The position numbers and the translations under genes are program-made. This document shows positions 59,233 to 64,000 of a stretch of DNA of 64,000 nucleotides, one piece after another (positions within the stretch are counted from its first letter, which is position 1; the number at the start of each line of letters is the position of its first letter). The DNA lies in contig CAIMUX010000014.1 of NCBI GenBank assembly GCA_903844735.1, forward strand, positions 33,185 to 97,184. Direction: 5' to 3'. The notes beneath the pieces are model-generated. The model saw only the letters and a list, made by a program, of their open reading frames with translations. It ran no database searches and was not told where the DNA came from. This DNA is from Candidatus Eiseniibacteriota bacterium. GTDB taxonomy: Bacteria; Eisenbacteria; RBG-16-71-46; CAIMUX01.

Positions 59233-60005
59233 GCCGCGCCCCCCGGGGTGGGTGGCGCCGCGTCGTTGCGAGTGCTCTTGCGCGTGCTCCGGCGCGTGAA
59301 GAGCCGGATGAGGAACAGACGCCACACCACCCAGGTCGCCTCGAAGATGATCCGCCGATTCATCTTCGAAATTCCCACGCGCCGATCGGCGAAGACGATA
59401 CCGATCTCCTTCACACGGAAGCCTCGTCGCCAGCAAAGAAAGGTCAGCTCGATCTGAAAGGAGTAGCCGTCGCTCCTCACCTTGCCGAGGTCAAGTTCGG
59501 CCAGCACCTCGCGGCGGAACGCCTTGAAGCCCCCGGTCAGATCCTGCACAGGCACGCCGGTGAGAAGGCGACTGTAGGCGTTCGCCCCATAGCTCAGGAC
59601 AAGTCGTCGTAGCGGCCAATTGACGACGGTCACTCCGTGGAGATAGCGCGAGCCCAGAACGACATCGGCGTCCTCGATCGCTTCGAGAAACGACGGGATC
59701 GCACCCGGATCGTGGGAGAAGTCGGCGTCCATCTCGAAGACCACCGCGTAGTCTCGCTCCAACGCCCAGCGGAACCCGGCGATGTAGGCCGAGCCGAGCC
59801 CCATCTTTCCGGCCCGCCGGAGCAGATGCACCCGCGGGTCGAGCACACCCATCTCCTCCACGGCAGTGGCGGTCCCATCGGGGGAGTTGTCGTCCACCAC
59901 CAGGATCTCTAACGGATGGGGCAGCCTCAGCACGGCCGACACGATTTCGCGGACGTTGTCGATCTCGTTGTAGGTCGGAATGACGATCAGGCTTTTCCCT
60001 GTCAC
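59229..60005 (-). CDS. Dolichyl/polyprenyl-phosphate mannose synthase-like GT2
   Basis: 258 residues from a GTG with GGAGGGG about 5 bases upstream. GT-A motifs IPTYNEIDNVREIV, LVVDDNSPDGTATAV, EMDADFSHDP (DxD) and SRYLHGVTVVNWPLRR are typical of DPM1-type enzymes, which charge polyprenyl phosphate with mannose or another hexose. The C-terminus lacks the membrane domain of long forms and ends in a Ser/Arg/Thr-rich tail. The DUF2723 protein at the start of this operon is of a class that uses such lipid-linked sugars, so the two may work together. Confidence 0.9.
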   Translation of the reverse strand: MTGKSLIVIPTYNEIDNVREIVSAVLRLPHPLEILVVDDNSPDGTATAVEEMGVLDPRVHLLRRAGKMGLGSAYIAGFRWALERDYAVVFEMDADFSHDPGAIPSFLEAIEDADVVLGSRYLHGVTVVNWPLRRLVLSYGANAYSRLLTGVPVQDLTGGFKAFRREVLAELDLGKVRSDGYSFQIELTFLCWRRGFRVKEIGIVFADRRVGISKMNRRIIFEATWVVWRLFLIRLFTRRSTRKSTRNDAAPPTPGGAA

Positions 60006-60039
60006 GGCCCCTCCAGGTGTCGTGGCTTACCCGTCCCTC

Positions 60040-60966
60040 TCACAGGCTCCGGCGGAACCACTCCACCGTCAGCCTCAGCGCCTCGCGCACATCGACTTCC
60101 GGCTCCCACCCGAGGGCGCGCCGCGCCAGCGAGATGTCAGGCTGCCGCACCTTGGGGTCGTCCTCCGGGAGCGCGCGGTAGACCAACTCGCTCTTGCTTC
60201 CGGTAATCTTCAGGATCAACTCGGCCATCTCCCGCACCGTCAACTCCTGCGGATTGCCTATGTTGACCGGCTCGTTCAAGGCCGACATGACGAGGAGGTG
60301 CAGTCCCCGCACCAGGTCCGTGATATAGCCGAAGCTGCGCGTCTGGGAACCGTCGCCATAGATGGTGAGCGGCTCACCGCGCAGCGCCTGCATGATGAAG
60401 TTCGGCACCGCGCGGCCGTCCTCCTTGCGCATGCGAGGACCGAAGGTGTTGAAGATACGCACGATCTTCACGTCCACCCCGTGGTAACGCTGGTAGGCCA
60501 TGGAGAGCGCCTCGGCGAAGCGCTTCGCTTCGTCGTAGACCCCGCGTGATCCCACCGGATTGACATTCCCCCAATAGGTCTCGTTCTGCGGGTGGACTAA
60601 CGGATCGCCGTAGACTTCCGAGGTGGAAGCGAGCAGGAAGCGGGCGTTTTTGGCTCGGGCCAGACCGAGCGCTTTGTGCGTCCCGAGGGCCCCGACCTTC
60701 AGGGTCTGGATCGGAAGCCGCAAATAGTCGATGGGGCTGGCGGGGCTGGCGAAATGCAGCACGAGGTCGACCGGGCCGTCAATGTAGAGGTAGTTGGTGA
60801 CGTCGTACTGGATGAAGCTGAACCCGGGGTGGTGGATGTGGGCTATGTTGTCCACCGAACCGGTGAGGAGATTGTCGATGGCGACCACCTCCAGGCCCTG
60901 ACCCAGCAAGTAGTCGCACAGGTGTGAACCGATGAAACCGGCCCCTCCGGTGATGATGGCGCGCAT
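60040..60966 (-). CDS. UDP-glucuronate decarboxylase (UDP-xylose synthase)-like SDR
   Basis: 308 residues; ATG 60966 has AAGGAGAG just upstream. Extended [21 protein letters not shown] (NAD), [40 protein letters not shown] (catalytic Tyr-Lys), [37 protein letters not shown]. This set is characteristic of UXS, which makes UDP-xylose from UDP-glucuronate. Would supply a pentose donor to the neighbouring glycosyltransferases. Confidence 0.92.
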   Translation of the reverse strand: MRAIITGGAGFIGSHLCDYLLGQGLEVVAIDNLLTGSVDNIAHIHHPGFSFIQYDVTNYLYIDGPVDLVLHFASPASPIDYLRLPIQTLKVGALGTHKALGLARAKNARFLLASTSEVYGDPLVHPQNETYWGNVNPVGSRGVYDEAKRFAEALSMAYQRYHGVDVKIVRIFNTFGPRMRKEDGRAVPNFIMQALRGEPLTIYGDGSQTRSFGYITDLVRGLHLLVMSALNEPVNIGNPQELTVREMAELILKITGSKSELVYRALPEDDPKVRQPDISLARRALGWEPEVDVREALRLTVEWFRRSL

Positions 60967-60979
60967 GGCTCTCCTTCTC

Positions 60980-61990
60980 TCAGCTTGGCTGGCTGTCCTC
61001 CGGGATCCGGGAGCGCACCGGATAGGTCGTGCGGCGCCGGCCCGGCGCATGGATCAGGGCTGCGAGCAACCCGATGGAGATGAACTGAACACCCAGAATG
61101 ACCAGAATGACACCGAAGAGCAAGAGCGGTCGCACCCGCAGCCTCCGCTCGGTGATCCATAGCGCCACCATGTAGAGATTGATCAGAATCCCGCTCCCCA
61201 GGAGCCAGGCGCCCCACCGCCCGAAGACATGGAGTGGCGTCCGGCGCCCGCCAGCCAGAAACATCACCTCGAGCAGGTCGAGGAAGCCATTGAAGAAACG
61301 TGAAGGACCGAACTTGGAGCGGCCGAAGCGCCGGGCGTGGTGCCGCACCTCCCGCTCGCCGATACGAAACCCTTCACGGTTGGCCAGTACGGGGATGAAA
61401 CGGTGCATCTCTCCGTAGAGGGTGATCTCCCGGCAGACTTCGCTCCGATAGGCCTTGAAGCCGCAGTTGAAATCGTGGAGCGGGATCCCGCTGGCCCGCG
61501 CGGTCACGCGGTTGAAGAAGCGGCTGGGCAGTGTCTTGCTCAACGGGTCGTGCCGCTTCCGCTTCCAGCCCGAGACAAGGTCGAGCCCCCCCTCCAGATC
61601 GGCGAGAAACGCGGGGATCTCCTCGGGATCGTCCTGCAGATCGGCGTCCATGGTGACCACGAAACGGCCCCGGCAATCCGCGAAGCCGGTGGCGAGAGCA
61701 GCCGACTTGCCGAAATTGCGGCGCAGAGCCAACGCCCGGATGCGGCGGTCTCCCCGCGCCAAGCCGGCCGATACTTCCGAGGTGCCGTCGCTGGAGCCGT
61801 CGTCCACGATCAGGATTTCGAAGCTCCGTCCCGCGCCATCGAGGACTCGGACAATCGCCGGGATCAGCTCCCGCAGCGACTCCGCCTCGTTGAAGGCGGG
61901 AATGACCACCGAGACTTCAGGCTGCTCGCCCGGGGGAAGGATCACCGGGACCTCGGGCTTGTCGCCCGGCGAAAGAGCCACCGGGACCAC
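60980..61990 (-). CDS. GT2 polyprenyl-phosphate glycosyltransferase (ArnC/GtrB-like), start interrupted by a G8 tract
   Basis: 336 residues from GTG 61990, which has no ribosome site. GT-A motifs [48 protein letters not shown] and FKAYRSEV; two C-terminal membrane helices ([36 protein letters not shown]), as in ArnC/GtrB. The expected start is ATG 62033, coupled to the upstream stop as ATGA. It is out of frame here because of a run of eight G at 62012-62019. With seven it would read MSMETGGSVPGD into this frame. The N-terminus consists of three 12-residue repeats. Either a phase-variable gene or a sequencing error. Confidence 0.88.
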   Translation of the reverse strand: MVPVALSPGDKPEVPVILPPGEQPEVSVVIPAFNEAESLRELIPAIVRVLDGAGRSFEILIVDDGSSDGTSEVSAGLARGDRRIRALALRRNFGKSAALATGFADCRGRFVVTMDADLQDDPEEIPAFLADLEGGLDLVSGWKRKRHDPLSKTLPSRFFNRVTARASGIPLHDFNCGFKAYRSEVCREITLYGEMHRFIPVLANREGFRIGEREVRHHARRFGRSKFGPSRFFNGFLDLLEVMFLAGGRRTPLHVFGRWGAWLLGSGILINLYMVALWITERRLRVRPLLLFGVILVILGVQFISIGLLAALIHAPGRRRTTYPVRSRIPEDSQPS

Positions 61991-62005
61991 GGGCCGGTCG
62001 CCCGG
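61898..62005. repeat. Three tandem 36-bp repeats at the start of the GT2 gene
   Basis: Units 61898-61933, 61934-61969 and 61970-62005. On the coding strand they encode [24 protein letters not shown] and [12 protein letters not shown]. The last unit is the natural first beta strand of the GT-A fold; the other two are duplicated copies placed in front of it. Confidence 0.9.
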
Positions 62006-62011
62006 GACGCT

Positions 62012-62019
62012 CCCCCCCC
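62012..62019. repeat. G8 homopolymer between the coupled ATG and the GT2 reading frame
   Basis: Eight C on the plus strand, i.e. G8 in the coding strand, six bases upstream of the 36-bp repeats and five codons after ATG 62033. The present length puts that ATG out of frame. Confidence 0.75.
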
Positions 62020-62029
62020 GTCTCCATGC

Positions 62030-62992
62030 TCATTCCGGCTCTCCCCGCAGGAAACGATCCATCCATTCAGCCATCCGGCCCAATCCCTCCTCCAGGCCGA
62101 CTTGAGGTCGAAAGCCCAGTTGCTCCCGCGCACGGGCCGAGTCCCCGCCGGTATCGTGGGGGTCGCCGCTCTGGCCCCCAGACCGGACCACGCGGGCCGT
62201 CTTCCCCGTGATCCGCTCCATCATCCGGATCACCTCCAGCACGGTGATGCGGCTTCCGCCCGAAATGTTGTACACCCCGCCGGGCTCTCCGTGCTCCGCC
62301 GCGAGGAGATTCGCCTCCGTCACGTCCTCCACAAAAGTGAAGTCGCGACTCTGCGAACCGTCCCCGAAGAGGGTCAACTCCTGCTCGCCATGGATGGCCC
62401 GAAAGAAACGGTGAAACCCCATGTCGGGGCGCTGGCGCGGACCGTAAACGGTGAAGTAGCGGAGCGAAACAGTGGGAACACCGTGCGCCAGAGCGTAGAG
62501 TCGAGCCAAGTGCTCCGCCGCAAGCTTGGTCACGCCGTAGGGTGAGATCGGCCGCAGAGGCCCATCCTCGGGCATCGGGTAGATCGGCGCCTCTCCATAC
62601 ACCGAAGAGGAAGAGGCGCACACCAAACACCGCAGGCCGCTGCCGACCGCGGCTTCCAGCAGGCGCTGCGTGGCGTTGATGTTCTGCGAGGTGTACTCCG
62701 CAAAGGACCGCCCCCATGAACTGCGCACCCCCGCCTGCGCGGCCAGATGCCAAGCGGTGTGGACGCCATCGAGGAGCCCGTGGAGATCGGTGGTACCCAA
62801 GTCGACGCGCTTGAGCTCGAAACGCGGCTCTCGGGCCAACCCCGCGACATTTCGCTCCTTCTGCGCCGGATCATAGTAGCGGGTAAAGCAGTCGACCCCG
62901 CGGACCCGCCACCCGTCTTGCACCAGGCGCCGGCACAGATGCGAGCCGATGAACCCGGCGGCGCCGGTTACCAGGGCCAAACGTTCAACCAT
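62030..62992 (-). CDS. NAD-dependent sugar-nucleotide epimerase (UDP-glucose/glucuronate 4-epimerase type)
   Basis: 320 residues. ATG 62992 shares a base with the upstream stop (TGATG) and has GGGAGGAAAG upstream. Extended [56 protein letters not shown] (catalytic Tyr-Lys), RYFTVYGPRQRPDM, DGSQSRDFTFVEDV. The RPDMGFHRFF segment is common in UDP-glucuronate/glucose 4-epimerases. The exact sugar cannot be told from sequence. Confidence 0.9.
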   Translation of the reverse strand: MVERLALVTGAAGFIGSHLCRRLVQDGWRVRGVDCFTRYYDPAQKERNVAGLAREPRFELKRVDLGTTDLHGLLDGVHTAWHLAAQAGVRSSWGRSFAEYTSQNINATQRLLEAAVGSGLRCLVCASSSSVYGEAPIYPMPEDGPLRPISPYGVTKLAAEHLARLYALAHGVPTVSLRYFTVYGPRQRPDMGFHRFFRAIHGEQELTLFGDGSQSRDFTFVEDVTEANLLAAEHGEPGGVYNISGGSRITVLEVIRMMERITGKTARVVRSGGQSGDPHDTGGDSARAREQLGFRPQVGLEEGLGRMAEWMDRFLRGEPE

Positions 62993-64000
62993 CAGGGCTT
63001 TCCTCCCGGCATCCCCGGCTTCCCTCCCGGCATCACAGGGACGGCGCCCAGCTCCTCCAGTGCCTGTGTCACTCGTCGATCGTTCGGATGGCGTCGCGCC
63101 CAGTCCCGCAGAAGCGCGATCCCGTCCTCGACCCGATCCAACTTCTGCCACAAGAGATAAAAGAGGTCGCTCAGCGAGTCGAAGTCGTCCGGCGCCAGCG
63201 CGATGGCCCTGCGATACTGCACCTCGGCCTCGGCCTGCTTTCCCTGTTCTTCGAGACTCCGCCCGAGCAACCTGAAGAGCCGCGCATCACCCCAACCCCG
63301 CGTGACGAGGCCCCGCAGCAGTGCCTCGGCTTCCTCCGGCCGTCGCATCTGAATCTTGAGCGCGGCCAGCATGTACTGAATCGCCCGTGACGTAGGGGCG
63401 ATGTTGCTGCCCAGGCGCATGGCTTCGATGGCGGTGGGAAAATCCCCCTGTCGCGCCTTCTCCTCGGCCGCTTGCACCAGCCCGGCGGCATAATTCTGCG
63501 ACAGCCGTCGCGCATTCTCGTCCTTGTACACAGAATCGTCGGGATTCCCATCGGGAAGGAGCAGGCCTCGGTACTTGTACACTTCCTCAATGTTCTTCAA
63601 GGTCGCGTCGGCATCGATCCGATCCCGCGCGCCCGAGAGCGGCTCCTGCAGCTCAAAGACGAGCCCCTGCATGACCAGAGCGTCCTCCAGACCCATGAGC
63701 TCCGGGACGGTCACCGCGACATAGATCGGCCGCTTTCCGTACTCCCTCTGCACGATGCGCGCCACCGCTTGGTCCTTGATGTACACGACACGCTTGCGCT
63801 TTTCGTCGTAGTAGGCACCGCGCGTGACCCGCGCGACCTCGGCGTCACTCCAACCCAGATCGATCTGCGGCGGGTTGTCCCGCAACTGCCTCATGTACCA
63901 GTCGGTGTTGAGCAGACTGAGGTTCGCCACCCGCACATCACGCCGGATCCCCTCCACCTCCTGGAGATACCACAGAGGAAAGGTGTCGTTGTCCCCGTTC
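62992..64000 (-). CDS. C-terminal part of a DUF2723 membrane protein with TPR repeats (N-terminus outside the window)
   Basis: The frame is open to base 64000. It begins inside the family motif NGDNDTFPLWYLQEVE, followed by RRDVRVANLSLLNTDWYMRQ, both hallmarks of DUF2723 proteins (polytopic, protein-O-mannosyltransferase-like). The following ~300 residues include TPR-like helices (PTSRAIQYMLAALKIQMRRP, AEAEVQYRRAIALAPDDF). They end in a PGGKPGMPGGKP tail. The GTG at 63957 is not a real start. The multi-spanning N-terminal domain must lie beyond the window. It heads the visible glycan operon. Confidence 0.85.
   Translation of the reverse strand, partial: NGDNDTFPLWYLQEVEGIRRDVRVANLSLLNTDWYMRQLRDNPPQIDLGWSDAEVARVTRGAYYDEKRKRVVYIKDQAVARIVQREYGKRPIYVAVTVPELMGLEDALVMQGLVFELQEPLSGARDRIDADATLKNIEEVYKYRGLLLPDGNPDDSVYKDENARRLSQNYAAGLVQAAEEKARQGDFPTAIEAMRLGSNIAPTSRAIQYMLAALKIQMRRPEEAEALLRGLVTRGWGDARLFRLLGRSLEEQGKQAEAEVQYRRAIALAPDDFDSLSDLFYLLWQKLDRVEDGIALLRDWARRHPNDRRVTQALEELGAVPVMPGGKPGMPGGKP

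Noticed and set aside
57847..59457. 536-codon plus-strand frame
   Set aside because: Antisense to the GT2-PGT fusion gene; composition is charged and repetitive like other shadows in this genome.

Overview
The window is GC-rich chromosomal DNA from a diderm (Gram-negative-type) bacterium. Evidence for two membranes: several predicted outer-membrane beta-barrel proteins, secreted proteins ending in a FlgD/type-IX-sorting-like C-terminal domain, a MurE with the meso-diaminopimelate motif DNPR, and a long three-domain IspG. This combination, with cohesin-like domains, NHL propellers, a DUF2723 membrane glycosyltransferase and MglA, suggests the FCB superphylum or a neighbouring candidate phylum such as Eisenbacteria. 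That placement is inference. Many starts are GTG or TTG, and neighbouring genes commonly overlap by four bases (ATGA, GTGA, TTGA).

Layout. (1) 1-3165, minus: nadA, then aconitase cut by the window edge. (2) 3576-15672, plus: a surface-protein locus with a cohesin lipoprotein, two giant paralogues (NHL propeller, cohesin, dockerin-like EF-hands, cohesin, sorting domain), a beta-barrel protein and an Ig-like lipoprotein. (3) 16090-20882: ispG, two small outer-membrane barrels, a 133-bp duplicated piece of the ispG 3' end, and a small helical protein. (4) 21168-25057, minus: a lasso-peptide cluster of kinase, RRE/PqqD, B2 protease, cyclase and a 36-residue precursor encoded last. (5) 25395-29760: an MglA-type GTPase with a long repeat tail, recG, and rpmB on the other strand. 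(6) 30254-48563, minus: a compact division and cell-wall (dcw) cluster, mraZ-STAS-rsmH-ftsL-ftsI-murE-murF-mraY-murD-ftsW-murG-murC-ftsQ-ftsA-ftsZ. A decayed ATP-binding-protein gene lies just beyond ftsZ. (7) 48564-53256: the dcw control region, then a patch of mobile and defence DNA: a DUF433 remnant, an AbiE-type toxin-antitoxin pair with a palindromic operator, a truncated recombinase-associated gene, a large serine recombinase and an IS66 remnant. (8) 53257-64000, minus: a polysaccharide/glycosylation operon with three GT-A and one GT-B glycosyltransferases, two sugar-nucleotide epimerase/decarboxylases, a propeller protein and a DUF2723 protein cut by the window edge.

How they work together. 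The lasso cluster is the clearest candidate for an undescribed product. Its leader matches the paeninodin type (WExPxL, Thr at -2, AG core start), it has a kinase gene, and the core ends in Ser, the residue that kinase family phosphorylates. But the core is only 15 residues and is built on DDDGGGG. The dcw operon has a good sigma-70-like promoter, TGGGN repeats of MraZ-box type, and a perfect 11-bp palindrome upstream. Short in-frame repeat expansions recur in ftsZ, murG, murF, murE, mglA and one glycosyltransferase. That glycosyltransferase also has a G8 tract between its natural coupled start and its reading frame, which could make it phase-variable.

No tRNA, rRNA or CRISPR array was recognised. 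All calls come from reading the sequence by eye; no database search was run.
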